This document shows positions 28,458 to 37,942 of a stretch of DNA of 64,000 nt, piece by piece; within the stretch, counting starts at the first letter, position 1; every line of letters starts with the position of its first letter. Both the position numbers and the translations under genes were made by a program. The notes under the pieces were generated by a model. That model did no database searches and had not been told where the DNA came from. It saw nothing but the letters and a program-made list of their open reading frames with translations. The stretch spans positions 147,534 to 211,533 of the forward strand of contig CALJNB010000017.1 in assembly GCA_937981985.1 (NCBI GenBank), in the 5' to 3' direction. Origin of the DNA: an uncultured bacterium. Its GTDB lineage: Bacteria > Myxococcota_A > Bradymonadia > Bradymonadales > Bradymonadaceae.

Positions 28458-29345
28458 TTAGACATTCTTCGCAGCAAATCTCCAGAGCTTCTCTCCAAGG
28501 ACTGGATCCAAGGCGCGCTCGTCGATAATTCCCAATGCTGGAAAACCTGCCCATTCTTTTTCGCCGTCGGGTCCGTAATAGTCACGAGATTTTATGTCCG
28601 TTTTTGTCGCGGCCACCAATGTCGGAAGACTTCCCTTCCATGTTTCCATAAATGTTCGTTGCTTTAAAAATTCGGAATCCACATGTCGTTGAAGTTCCGA
28701 TTTTGTAATACCGGGATGACAGGCTACCGACATTATGTCGCCTCCAGATCGGCGAGCCAATTCTAAAGCGAAGACACTATTGGCCAATTTGCTTTGGCAG
28801 TATTCACGGCGAGCATCGTAGGATTTTTCGGATCGCAGATTTTCAAAATCGATCGCCCCGTTTCTATGTGCAACACTGCTCACGGTTACGACTCTGGCTT
28901 TGGGTGTCGCTTTTAGTTTCTCATGGAGCAAATGCGTAAGCAGGAAATGTCCAAGAAAATTGACGCCAAATTGCAGCTCAAAACCGTTTTCGGTTTTCGC
29001 TTCGGGCGGCATCATAATACCCGCGTTATTAATCAAAATATCTAGCCGATCGTGTCTTCGATTAAATGTTTCGGCGAACCTTCTAACCGAATCTAAACTC
29101 GCCAAATTCAGGATAGCCGACGAAACGCTTCCTTTGAGATTTTCAATTCGCCTTATTTCGGCGACGGCAACATCCATCTTTTCTTGATTTCGACCGGCAA
29201 TAATGACGTCGGCACCAAATTGTGCCAACCCAAGAGCTGTCCAAAATCCAATACCCGAATTTGCACCAGTCACAATGACGGTTTTACCTTTTTGATCCTC
29301 TAGATTTTCTGCTGTCCATTTTTCAAAATGTTCTTCTCCGATCAA
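28458..29345 (-). CDS. Short-chain dehydrogenase/reductase (retinol dehydrogenase-like)
   Basis: This is a classical SDR of about 295 residues. It has the cofactor motif TGANSGIG near the N-terminus, NNAGIM, a Ser in TVSSVAH and the catalytic YCQSK. The pattern (LQFGVNFLGHFLLTHLL) is closest to the WW-domain oxidoreductase / retinol dehydrogenase type; the substrate is unknown. The frame is open upstream to 29441, but TTG at 29345 is preferred: GGGGGAG is six bases upstream and the preceding HAD gene stops one base before it. Last gene of the topA-TPR-HAD-SDR operon. Confidence 0.85.
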   Translation of the reverse strand: MIGEEHFEKWTAENLEDQKGKTVIVTGANSGIGFWTALGLAQFGADVIIAGRNQEKMDVAVAEIRRIENLKGSVSSAILNLASLDSVRRFAETFNRRHDRLDILINNAGIMMPPEAKTENGFELQFGVNFLGHFLLTHLLHEKLKATPKARVVTVSSVAHRNGAIDFENLRSEKSYDARREYCQSKLANSVFALELARRSGGDIMSVACHPGITKSELQRHVDSEFLKQRTFMETWKGSLPTLVAATKTDIKSRDYYGPDGEKEWAGFPALGIIDERALDPVLGEKLWRFAAKNV

Positions 29346-29346
29346 C

Positions 29347-30174
29347 CTAAACTCCCCCACTTTTTGACGAGAAAAGCTGACAAATACCGTCGATATCAAT
29401 GCCCGGTAAGTTCGGAAATTTTTCGACCAATTCAATATCACCGCTGGCCATTGCGTACGGATAACCGACGGCCTCCAACATACTCAGATCACCGATAGTA
29501 TCGCCCACACCAACGGTCTTAAGCGGGTCAACATTATATAAAGCACACCATTTTCGAATCGCATCACCCTTGCTAACCTTTGAATCGGTTATGCTTGCAA
29601 AACGCATATTCGGCAAAGCCGGACTGCCGGCCCTTGCCGTATGAACGCCCTCAAGTTTAATGGAAAGTGCCGCTTCAAAGTTTTCCTCGCGCGCGATCCA
29701 ATGACATCGAATCACCGTTTTCGTTTCAACAATTTCTAGCAAATCCGCGGCATGGAATTCCATGTTCAACATTTCCCCATGCCGAATACCGTCCACGCTT
29801 CGACTATCTGAAAAAACGCCTTCAGTGGTATAGAGCTCTAATGGAACATTTACCTTCCGACTATGTTTTACCATCGCTATTACGCTCCCCTTTTCCATAG
29901 GAAAGCTGAACTCTGCGACGCGGTCAAAAGGACGAATTCCCACCGCACCGCCATCATAGATATGTGCATAATGAAGGTCTAAACCCTCTTCGAAGCGGCG
30001 TCCGATATCTTCGGCCACGCCGTCACAAGTGCGCCCCGTACACACCACGAAAATCGAACCCAATTTTTTTTGTGTCTCCAAGGCGTGCCAAACCTTCTCA
30101 CTAACACCGCCATCGGAGCCCACAATGGTTCCGTCGAGATCTAAAAACACCACTTTTTTTGAACTTAGATTCAT
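29347..30174 (-). CDS. HAD-superfamily (Cof/type IIB-like) phosphatase
   Basis: 275 residues with the HAD motifs FLDLDGT (nucleophile Asp12, acid Asp14), VVCTGRT, SKGDAI with the conserved Lys and GVGDTIGDLSML. The insertion between motifs II and III fits the Cof-type IIB cap, whose members dephosphorylate sugar phosphates or nucleotides. The exact substrate cannot be read. Its ATG overlaps the TGA of the TPR gene (ATGA) and is preceded by GAGGAG. Confidence 0.85.
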   Translation of the reverse strand: MNLSSKKVVFLDLDGTIVGSDGGVSEKVWHALETQKKLGSIFVVCTGRTCDGVAEDIGRRFEEGLDLHYAHIYDGGAVGIRPFDRVAEFSFPMEKGSVIAMVKHSRKVNVPLELYTTEGVFSDSRSVDGIRHGEMLNMEFHAADLLEIVETKTVIRCHWIAREENFEAALSIKLEGVHTARAGSPALPNMRFASITDSKVSKGDAIRKWCALYNVDPLKTVGVGDTIGDLSMLEAVGYPYAMASGDIELVEKFPNLPGIDIDGICQLFSSKSGGV

Positions 30175-31253
30175 TCCAACTCCTCGTGTTTTTCTGACCC
30201 AAAAAAGAACGACTTTTGTATCTTGCGAAGTTCTTCTAATTCGCGTGGCCCCAACGCCTCTCGTGCGGCCGCATCAGGAAAAAAACTAACTTGAAACTGA
30301 GCGACTAAAATTCGAACGGCCGCCAACATCTGTTCTCTATCGACCCCATAGATAACTTCCAAATCGCCAATCGAGGTTGGCATTCTCCAGTGCAATTTTT
30401 CTACGATCCAATGAATGGCCGCAGCAAGTGTGGCGGTTGAAAAATAGCTATCATATTTTATGTCAGCCGATTTTGCCCATAAAGCTTTCGCGGATTCTAA
30501 CAACGGTGCATTGCGGGTTTTAATACTCAACATGTTTACCAATGTGTTTAAGCCCGGCCCAAAGTCAGACGAAACCATCGTTAAGTCACCGCCAATATTA
30601 ACGTCGTTTTCATCGACGAGACGAAGTTGAGATTGCAACTGCGACGAGATGTGGGTCAAACGTTTTTTCACCTCCTCGCCCTTATCAAACGAGATAGATG
30701 GATATCGGTCCATCAATTCCACTAAGGTAATTCCGATATCTTGCGCCTTCGTCCACTCTTCACGCGTTTCGTAAAAATGCTCTAAGGCTGATAAGATAAA
30801 TGGATCTTCGGGATTACGTTCCAAAGCGCCTAATAAAACCGATAACGCGACCTCGCCGAAATTTAACTTCTGAAAAGCACGCGCAATTCCACGCATAATT
30901 TCAAGTTGATTGCTATCTTCTGTTGCTTGTTGCAAGGCGTGAAAATAGTGCAATAGGGCAAACCACCATGTACCGGTCTCAGACGCCGTCTCACCGATTA
31001 GAAATAGAATTTCGGGGTCGTCAGTTTCAAGACTCAACGCGCTTTTTAGATATTTCTCAGCGTTCGCGAGATCTTTGCGCGCGGCCGCGAAGCGACCGAG
31101 ATGTCGAAGACAATAGGCTTTTTGAAAAGGTGAGTTGGTTATTTTGAGTAGTTTTTCTAAGTAAACTTCGGCCGAAGATGAGGACTCGTCGTTGGCAATC
31201 AATCGCTCAATTTGATTGAAAAGCCAGGTACTTTGATCGACAATTCGGTCCAC
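30171..31253 (-). CDS. TPR-repeat protein downstream of topA
   Basis: 360 residues. Residues about 40-180 are tetratricopeptide-like helical repeats (AYCLRHLGRFAAARKDLANAEKYLKSALSLE.DDPEILF and similar). The C-terminal half is helical, with a possible helix-turn-helix-like stretch (PTSIGDLEVIYGVDREQML). The GTG start lies three bases after the topA stop with GAG just upstream. Probably a cytoplasmic scaffolding protein; its role beside topoisomerase I is unknown. Confidence 0.75.
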   Translation of the reverse strand: MDRIVDQSTWLFNQIERLIANDESSSSAEVYLEKLLKITNSPFQKAYCLRHLGRFAAARKDLANAEKYLKSALSLETDDPEILFLIGETASETGTWWFALLHYFHALQQATEDSNQLEIMRGIARAFQKLNFGEVALSVLLGALERNPEDPFILSALEHFYETREEWTKAQDIGITLVELMDRYPSISFDKGEEVKKRLTHISSQLQSQLRLVDENDVNIGGDLTMVSSDFGPGLNTLVNMLSIKTRNAPLLESAKALWAKSADIKYDSYFSTATLAAAIHWIVEKLHWRMPTSIGDLEVIYGVDREQMLAAVRILVAQFQVSFFPDAAAREALGPRELEELRKIQKSFFFGSEKHEELE

Positions 31254-31256
31254 TAT

Positions 31257-33983
31257 TTACTCAGATTTTTTAGTTGTTTTCTTCGCGGCTGGCTTCTTTT
31301 TGGCAGCGGGTTTTTTCTTGGCCGCTGGTTTCTTTTTCGCTGCAGGCTTTTTCTTAGCAGCGGTTTTTTTCTTGGCCGCCGGCTTCTTTTTCGCTGCAGG
31401 CTTTTTCTTAGCCGCAGGTTTCTTTTTGGCCGCTTTCTTTTTCTTCTTAGGTTTGTTGGCCGCACGCGTTTCGGCCTCTTCAATAAGCTCAAGCGCTCTT
31501 TCAACGGTCACTTCTTCAACTTTTGAACCTTTAGGAAGACTCGCGTTGATTTTTCCAAATTTAATGTAAGGACCATAACGTCCGTCCAACACATTAATTT
31601 CTTCTCCTGTTTCCGGATGCTTACCAATCGCATGCAATACTTTCTGAGTACGACGCCCTTTCGGTTTGGCTAACATTTCCAACGCTTCTTTGAGTTCAAT
31701 CGAAAATACTTTTTCGTCTTCTTCCAAAGAACGGTAGTTTTTCAAATGTTTTACGTATGGGCCATACGGACCAATCGCCACCGAAACAGGTTTTTCATCA
31801 TCAGGATGCTTTCCAAGTAAACGAGGAAGACTCAACAAGGCAATCGCCTTCTCAAGCGTTAACTCATCAGGATTCATAGACTTAGGTACCGAACCCGTTT
31901 TGGGTTTCTTATTATCTTCGGTCCGTTCACCTAGCTGCAAATAAGGTCCAAAGCGACCACGAAGCAAAAAGATGGGCTCGCCTGTCTCAGGGAAAGCGCC
32001 GATCATCTCCGGTCCTTTCTCTTTTTCAATAACAAGCTCTTTAAGATGGTCCATCGTAAGATCTGCAGGTGCAACATCATCTGGAACATTAACTTTAGAT
32101 TCACCCACGAGTGCATAAGCACCATAAGGCCCGACTTTGACGGTCGCGCCTTCAAGTTCGATGAGGTCAATAATTTTCGCAAGGTCTTTGTCGATATCGA
32201 CTTCGCCTTTATCCAGTTGATCTTTGAACGCGCCGGTTGTGCGATAGAAGGTATGCAGATAATCCACTTTGGTTTTTTGACCCTCAGCAATCGCATCCAA
32301 TTCGTCTTCCATTCGAGCCGTGAAATTCATATTCACCAATTCGGGAAAATGGGCCGATAAGAAATCAGCAACCGCGAAAGCAATATATGTCGGCGTGATG
32401 GCCTTGCCTTGTTTGTGCCCATAACGTCCATCGGTAATTTTTTTCAAAATCGAAGCGTAAGTACTTGGACGTCCAATGCCGACGTCCTCCAATTTTCGGA
32501 TGAGGCTTGCTTCCGTGTATCGCGCCGGTGGTTTGGTTTCATGACCAGAAGCATCAATGGTTTTGCACTCAGCGTTATCTCCAACTTTCAAATCAGGAAG
32601 TAATACTTCGGTATCGTCCAAACTCGCTTCGGGATCATCTGAACCCTCAACATAAGCACGCATAAATCCAGCAAAATCGATTCGATTTCCGTTTGCGCGG
32701 AATAATAGTTTCTTACCATCAACTTCAAATTCGAGATCGATTCTGATGCCGGTCTTTTTTGCATCTTTCATTTGGCAAGCCACCGTACGCTTCCAAATCA
32801 TATCGTAGAGTTTTAATTCTCGACCTTTCAAACCTGTTTTCGACGGATGGGTAAAAGAATCACCGGTCGGGCGAATGGCCTCGTGTGCTTCTTGGGCCCC
32901 TTTAGATTTACCTTTGTAGATACGTGGTTCGGGCGAAAGAAATTCATTTCCGTATAGTGTTGTGATTGCCGAACGCGCAGCCTCAACGGCTTGCTGAGAA
33001 AGATTTGTAGAATCGGTTCTCATATAAGTGATGAAACCATTTTGATACAAACCTTGGGCAATCCCCATCGTTTGACTTGCCGAAATATTAAGCTTTCTCG
33101 ACGCTTCCTGTTGAAGGGTTGACGTCGTAAAAGGCGCTTTGGGACGCGAGGTGTAAGGACGATGATTGACGTCGACGACTTTTGCTGCGGCGCCTTTGAT
33201 CTGAGCTTCAATGTGCTTAGCAAATTCTTCTTCAAGCAAAAGAACGTCTTTACCTTCCTCAATCTGACCGGTGTTTTCGTTGAAATCTTTGCCCGTTGCG
33301 ATTCTTTTTCCGTCCACACTTAAAAGGGCTGAGCCAAATAGAGCCTTGTTGAAAAGATCGGCTTTGATTCCCCAGTACGAGCCTTTTCTGAATTTACGGC
33401 GTTCTCTTTCACGGTCTACGATGAGACTTAAAGCCGGTGATTGGACACGACCTGCGGATAAACCGTACTTAATCTTTTTCCACACCAACGAAGAAAGAGG
33501 GTAACCGATGAGACGATCTAAAATCCGACGTGTTTCTTGAGCTTCCACCAAAAACTGATCAATCGAGCGCGTATCGGCCAAAGCGGCTTGAATCGCTGAT
33601 TTTGTGATCTCGTGAAATACCATGCGCTTGATCGGAACCTTAGGCTTTAAGGCCTCCACTAAGTGCCAAGAAATCGCTTCACCCTCGCGATCCTCGTCCG
33701 TTGCGAGTATTAACTCGTCGGCTTTCTTCAGTTCGGTGCGTAATTCTTTCAAAGCACGTTGCTGTGCTTCGTTTTTGATCACGTACATGACCTCGAAATC
33801 TTTTTCGACATTTACACCCAGTTTTGCCCATTCTTCTTTTTGATACTTTTCTGGAAGCTGCTTTGCGTTATTCGGTAAATCTCGCACGTGACCAACTGAA
33901 GCCCTAACAACGTACTCGTCGGGCAAATATTTCTCGATGGTTTTAGCTTTCGCGGGGGATTCTACAATAACCAAGATGGACAT
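31257..33983 (-). CDS. topA: DNA topoisomerase I
   Basis: A type IA topoisomerase that relaxes negative supercoils. The TOPRIM domain opens with ILVIVESPAKAKTIEKYL and has the DEDREGE acidic motif. The active site is FITYMRTDS with Tyr320 as nucleophile (numbered from ATG at 33983). Three C-terminal repeats with GPYG.Y or GRFGPY signatures replace the four-Cys zinc fingers of the E. coli enzyme. The last ~65 residues are almost only Lys, Ala and Pro (KKKPAA units), a histone H1-like DNA-binding tail like those in some actinobacterial TopA. ATG at 33983 is preferred over TTG at 34001. First gene of the operon to 28458. Confidence 0.96.
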   Translation of the reverse strand: MSILVIVESPAKAKTIEKYLPDEYVVRASVGHVRDLPNNAKQLPEKYQKEEWAKLGVNVEKDFEVMYVIKNEAQQRALKELRTELKKADELILATDEDREGEAISWHLVEALKPKVPIKRMVFHEITKSAIQAALADTRSIDQFLVEAQETRRILDRLIGYPLSSLVWKKIKYGLSAGRVQSPALSLIVDRERERRKFRKGSYWGIKADLFNKALFGSALLSVDGKRIATGKDFNENTGQIEEGKDVLLLEEEFAKHIEAQIKGAAAKVVDVNHRPYTSRPKAPFTTSTLQQEASRKLNISASQTMGIAQGLYQNGFITYMRTDSTNLSQQAVEAARSAITTLYGNEFLSPEPRIYKGKSKGAQEAHEAIRPTGDSFTHPSKTGLKGRELKLYDMIWKRTVACQMKDAKKTGIRIDLEFEVDGKKLLFRANGNRIDFAGFMRAYVEGSDDPEASLDDTEVLLPDLKVGDNAECKTIDASGHETKPPARYTEASLIRKLEDVGIGRPSTYASILKKITDGRYGHKQGKAITPTYIAFAVADFLSAHFPELVNMNFTARMEDELDAIAEGQKTKVDYLHTFYRTTGAFKDQLDKGEVDIDKDLAKIIDLIELEGATVKVGPYGAYALVGESKVNVPDDVAPADLTMDHLKELVIEKEKGPEMIGAFPETGEPIFLLRGRFGPYLQLGERTEDNKKPKTGSVPKSMNPDELTLEKAIALLSLPRLLGKHPDDEKPVSVAIGPYGPYVKHLKNYRSLEEDEKVFSIELKEALEMLAKPKGRRTQKVLHAIGKHPETGEEINVLDGRYGPYIKFGKINASLPKGSKVEEVTVERALELIEEAETRAANKPKKKKKAAKKKPAAKKKPAAKKKPAAKKKTAAKKKPAAKKKPAAKKKPAAKKKPAAKKTTKKSE
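31290..31450 (-). repeat. Tandem KKKPAA-coding repeat in topA
   Basis: An imperfect 18- to 21-base repeat encodes Lys-Lys-Lys-Pro-Ala-Ala units about eight times. Reverse-complement frames through it give artificial Ala/Phe-rich or Arg-rich peptides that are not genes. Confidence 0.85.
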
Positions 33984-34062
33984 ATACAACTCGTGTTTCA
34001 AAATTTTATGTTCTTGTTACTAAGCAAGCGGAAAACGTTTGTCCAGTAATTTCCGTATCAGG

Positions 34063-34074
34063 CCTATTAATAGG
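34063..34074. promoter_or_regulatory. Palindrome between divergent topA and lipoprotein genes
   Basis: CCTATTAATAGG is a perfect 12-base palindrome flanked by GG and GCC. It lies 80 bases upstream of topA and 122 bases upstream of the lipoprotein gene on the other strand, so it could bind a regulator of either gene. Confidence 0.3.
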
Positions 34075-34196
34075 GCCCGAATGTCATCATTTTGTCGGAC
34101 TCTATCAATCGTTGGATTCGAATTTCGTGCTCGACGCCACGTTGGAATTTTCTTAGTGTGGAACACGTTATCAGTGTGCCAGTTTTGGAGACATAC

Positions 34197-34583
34197 ATGC
34201 GTTCGACTTTTCTAACGATCCCTTTACTCTTTCTCATTTTTTCTTGCGAGGATGATAAAGTCCCAGCGCCTATTCCGCCTTCTATCGATAAGGCCATCGT
34301 TACCTGCAAAGACGATAGCAACCAAGATTATAAATTGGTTGAAAAAATAACAGTCGAAATCCTCGATGCGGACCGTGACCTTGTTGTCGATAGTTTTATT
34401 GCGTCCGTTAATGGTATGCCAATGACACTCACAGATGGTGCTGCCGTCGATGATATCTTCGAATGGACCCCACCAACTATTTTGGATCCACCGATGATTT
34501 GCAAAGGCGATTTTCGAATTTCGGTTCAGGCTTCAGATGCAACGAAATTGGTGACCAAAAAACGTTTCGTTGTCACCAAGTAA
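34197..34583 (+). CDS. Small lipoprotein of unknown function
   Basis: 128 residues with a signal peptide and lipobox LIFSC (Cys17). The mature part (about 112 residues) seems all-beta, with a C-terminal FRISVQASDA..LVTKKRFVV strand pair resembling an Ig- or cadherin-like fold, but no family is recognised. ATG at 34197 has GGAGA six bases upstream, which rules out the longer open frame beginning at 34092. It is followed after 18 bases by the M48 protease gene and likely shares its transcript. Confidence 0.75.
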   Translation: MRSTFLTIPLLFLIFSCEDDKVPAPIPPSIDKAIVTCKDDSNQDYKLVEKITVEILDADRDLVVDSFIASVNGMPMTLTDGAAVDDIFEWTPPTILDPPMICKGDFRISVQASDATKLVTKKRFVVTK

Positions 34584-34601
34584 ATAGAAATAGGAATTTT
34601 T

Positions 34602-35489
34602 ATGGCGACCCATAAGTTTGATTTTCAACATTATATAGACCGACGTAAAAGCCCAAGTGGAACCGCTGAAGAACGCGGCGGATTTGGCGCCTACGCTTTT
34701 TCGGGTGATTTGCGAGTTCTTCGTAAACTGGAACGCTTGGCACCCGTTCGACTCGTTGTCGAAGCTTCGGTACGTTTTTGGAAAACTTTTCAAAGATCGG
34801 ATCTTCTAGGCACAGCAGTACGCGTCAATGCACGCCAGTTTCCAGAGTTTCACGATCAAATTTTGAAGTGCGCAAAGACCTTAGAAATCGTTGCGCCCAC
34901 GGTTTATGTGACCCATAACCCAACGATCAACGCTGGCACTTATGGGACCAACACCGAATCTTTTATCGTCGTGAACTCGGCTTTGATTGATTCGTTTACC
35001 GAAGCACAAGTGCTTTTCGTACTCGGTCATGAATGTGGTCATATCCAAAACAATCACGTCGTCTATCATACTGCTGCCAAACATCTCGCTAGTGGTTTGG
35101 GCGTCGTCGTTAAATGGGCAAGCATGCCAGCCGGCTTGGCACTCAATGCTTGGAGCCGTCGAAGTGAAATCACTTGTGATCGAGCCGGCCTGATTTGCTG
35201 CATGGATGAAAAAGTCGCCCTTGAGTCGATCATGCGTACAGGACTGGGGAGCCAAAAAATGTATCCCAAAATGGATGTTGGCGAATTCGTCTCCCAGCTT
35301 GACGATATTGAAGAGGGTTGGGGACGCTTAACCGAACTCACTAAAACCCATCCTTATCTTCCCAAACGAATCAAAGCCCTAAAACTATTCGCTGAATCAG
35401 ATTATTATAAAAACTTGCTCGGCGAAAAAGGTGGACGACCTCTTGATGAGATCGATCGCGAAATTGAAGAAATCATCAAAGTTATCTGA
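34602..35489 (+). CDS. M48-family zinc metalloprotease
   Basis: 295 residues with the zinc motif HECGH at 143-147 and a third ligand, probably Glu189, in SEITCDRAG. It has no signal peptide. A hydrophobic stretch (about residues 160-183) between these motifs may insert into or touch the membrane, as is common in the M48 family (HtpX, OMA1, Ste24). It lacks the TPR domain of BepA-type periplasmic members. The dynamin-like gene starts 23 bases downstream, which suggests a shared role in membrane quality control. Confidence 0.88.
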   Translation: MATHKFDFQHYIDRRKSPSGTAEERGGFGAYAFSGDLRVLRKLERLAPVRLVVEASVRFWKTFQRSDLLGTAVRVNARQFPEFHDQILKCAKTLEIVAPTVYVTHNPTINAGTYGTNTESFIVVNSALIDSFTEAQVLFVLGHECGHIQNNHVVYHTAAKHLASGLGVVVKWASMPAGLALNAWSRRSEITCDRAGLICCMDEKVALESIMRTGLGSQKMYPKMDVGEFVSQLDDIEEGWGRLTELTKTHPYLPKRIKALKLFAESDYYKNLLGEKGGRPLDEIDREIEEIIKVI

Positions 35490-35512
35490 CCCTTATTTAG
35501 ACAAAGAAAAAA

Positions 35513-37294
35513 ATGACTGAAGAAACACCCAAAACCATCTCTAGAATTTCGTCTGAACAAGTCGCCGATCTACTCAGCGAACTTGGCGAAATTGCCGAAA
35601 AAAGCGGATTAAAATCTCTCAGAGACGAAATCTTTGAAGAACGTTTACCGATGCTCACCAAAGAACAAATCACGGTTGTAGTTCTTGGCGAATTTAATCA
35701 TGGCAAATCGACCATCGTAAATGCGTTACTTAACGAAGAAGTTCTGCCGATGGGCATCACACCAACGACCGCCGTGATTACGCATCTTGTCTACGGTGAA
35801 GAACGTAAGATCGCCGTCAAACCCGCACTCGGCGGAGAAAAGTATGAAATTCAATTCGACGAACTTGAAGATGTCGTACGCCACGCCGAAGATGAAAAAG
35901 AAGAACCTGAATTCGTTGAAATCTCTCATCCGAACGCGTTTCTAAATCAGTCTCTCACCTTAGTCGATACACCTGGCGTAAACGATATCTCGCGTCAGAA
36001 AGTCGAAATCACCTATGGTTATGTTCCTCGGGCAGACGTCATCTTATACGTGTTGGATGCCACCCAAGTTTTGAAGAAGAGCGAAGTGGTTTTCATCCGC
36101 GACCGACTTCTGAAAGCCAACCGAGACCGTATCATTTTCGTACTCGGCAAAATCGATGCACTCGATGATGATGACGCTGCAGAAGTCGAAAGCTACGCAA
36201 GAGAACGACTCGAGGCATTAATCGGAAAAGTTCAACTTTTCTCTTTTTCTGGAAAAGTGGCCTTAGAAAAACAAGCCGCAGGAGAAGAACCCCCTGTTGA
36301 ATTTTTGGATTTCAAAAATCACCTATCAAGTTTTTTGAACGACCAACGTGCCTACATTATTCTCGACAGCGCATTGGGCGGTGGGGCACGAATCGCCACG
36401 ATGCTTGAACAAAACCTAGCCATTAAAAAGCAAGGATATTTACTGGAGAAAGATGAGCTAGAAAAACGAATTGTTGCCGTCAGCGAAAAACTATCTAACT
36501 CTCGAAAACTGATAGCAGAAAACTTGGATGTAATTGATGAAAAAGTCGCAGCGATTGCAGCGACTGCAAAACGAAACCTACGCACTTTTAGTGAAGAGTT
36601 TCAGGCTGCTCTTCCCATGGAGATAGAGCGAGCTGATGCCAAAGACGTTAAGCTTTTTCTACCCGAATTTATTCAAGACACCTTCCAAGCTTTTTTAGAG
36701 AAAGAAGGAGAAAATCTGGCAGGCGATTTAGAAGAGCTGGCAGAAGAAATTATCCAGATTACGAACGAATCACTACGCGATACCGTTGAATCTTTACGTG
36801 ATGAACTTGGGCTTGGAAAAGACCTTGATCTGGAAGTCGATACTATCGCGTACGATGTTGGTGTTTTCGCGCTAGGTGCCCTAGGTGTATCGGTCTATCT
36901 ATTCGCCAATGCATTGGTTGGAGGATTGTTAACCTTAGCGGCCCCCGTTTTGGCCTTCTTCCTAAAAGACAAAGTCGATTCTCAAATTAAAGATCGTGCA
37001 CGTGAAGCCGGTGTAAAGTCGGTCTCTGCTGCAAGTGAAAAGGTGGAAGAAGAATTACTTCGCGTCATTCACGATTATGGCGACCGACTTAAGAAATTCG
37101 TAGAAACGGCAGGCGATAGACTTTACCGACAAATCGAAGAAGTCCTTGAACAAGTTCAACATGAACGAAAAGGCGACGACGCGGACATGAGTGGACTTGC
37201 CATTGAGGTTGACGAACAACTTACTGATGTTCGAAAAGTCGCGCACTTCATTGCCAAAAGTCGACAGAATCTTATAGAGTCCGCGACAGAATAA
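35513..37294 (+). CDS. Bacterial dynamin-like GTPase
   Basis: 593 residues. The GTPase domain has G1 GEFNHGKS (59-66), G2 Thr in TPTTAVIT, G3 DTPG (152-155) and a degenerate G4 GKID (212-215). Long helical, coiled-coil-prone regions (about 300-440 and 500-590) flank a hydrophobic hairpin (about 448-490; VFALGALGVSVYLF, LTLAAPVLAFFL) that fits a membrane paddle. This is the layout of bacterial dynamin-like proteins that tubulate or fuse membranes. It is cytoplasmic and associated with the inner membrane. It sits directly after the M48 protease gene. Confidence 0.85.
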   Translation: MTEETPKTISRISSEQVADLLSELGEIAEKSGLKSLRDEIFEERLPMLTKEQITVVVLGEFNHGKSTIVNALLNEEVLPMGITPTTAVITHLVYGEERKIAVKPALGGEKYEIQFDELEDVVRHAEDEKEEPEFVEISHPNAFLNQSLTLVDTPGVNDISRQKVEITYGYVPRADVILYVLDATQVLKKSEVVFIRDRLLKANRDRIIFVLGKIDALDDDDAAEVESYARERLEALIGKVQLFSFSGKVALEKQAAGEEPPVEFLDFKNHLSSFLNDQRAYIILDSALGGGARIATMLEQNLAIKKQGYLLEKDELEKRIVAVSEKLSNSRKLIAENLDVIDEKVAAIAATAKRNLRTFSEEFQAALPMEIERADAKDVKLFLPEFIQDTFQAFLEKEGENLAGDLEELAEEIIQITNESLRDTVESLRDELGLGKDLDLEVDTIAYDVGVFALGALGVSVYLFANALVGGLLTLAAPVLAFFLKDKVDSQIKDRAREAGVKSVSAASEKVEEELLRVIHDYGDRLKKFVETAGDRLYRQIEEVLEQVQHERKGDDADMSGLAIEVDEQLTDVRKVAHFIAKSRQNLIESATE

Positions 37295-37343
37295 TACTTA
37301 GTATCAGCTCTCACACATTGAATCCTAAAGTCAGGTTACACTC

Positions 37344-37919
37344 ATGAAAACTTACCTCTCATTTATTGTATTATTATTGGCGGCTTGTTCTTCGGATACT
37401 TCTAATGAAGATGCGAGTGAAAGTTGTAAAACCTATTGCGATCTCGTAAGCCAAAATTGTTCCGGAGAAAACGCAATTTTTGAAGATAAGGACACGTGTT
37501 TTTCAAGTTGCGCATTAATAACCGACCGACCGGCGGCCGAAGGTGCGACAATAGGCGATACCCTTCAATGCCGCATTTATCATGTAGGAGTTGCCGCAGC
37601 CAATCCTAAGGTCCATTGCACACATGCTTCGGTCCAAAGTACGATCGATACCTGCCAAGATGCCGTGACCGCTTGTAATACCTATTGCGGGGAATATTTT
37701 GAAACCTGTAACGCTGATTTCAAAACAGACTTTGGTGATACCCTTCAAACCTGTCTCAATGAATGTCCGAACGAAATTCCCGATGAAGGAACAGGAATGG
37801 CCGATGACACAACGGACACTGTTAATTGTCGTCTTAGCCAGCTGAATAAAAAGAACTGTGAAGGTGGAAAAGTAGAATCAACGGTATGTGTTGAACCCAA
37901 GATGGATATGACAAACTAA
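37344..37919 (+). CDS. Cys-rich lipoprotein with internal duplication
   Basis: 191 residues with lipobox LLAAC (Cys15). The mature part contains two copies of one Cys pattern: C.TYC......C, then D..TC...C, then LQCR or VNCR and a final C (about residues 28-92 and 112-175). Such paired-Cys domains are frequent in secreted proteins of Myxococcota-like bacteria, but no function is known. The even spacing suggests disulfides, so the domain acts outside the cytoplasm. AGG lies upstream of the ATG. Confidence 0.75.
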   Translation: MKTYLSFIVLLLAACSSDTSNEDASESCKTYCDLVSQNCSGENAIFEDKDTCFSSCALITDRPAAEGATIGDTLQCRIYHVGVAAANPKVHCTHASVQSTIDTCQDAVTACNTYCGEYFETCNADFKTDFGDTLQTCLNECPNEIPDEGTGMADDTTDTVNCRLSQLNKKNCEGGKVESTVCVEPKMDMTN

Positions 37920-37942
37920 GAAATCTTTCTCCCTAAATTTGG

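Noticed and set aside
31253-31569. Arg-rich or Ala/Phe-rich frames over the topA tail
   Set aside because: They are other-frame readings of the KKKPAA repeat in topA.
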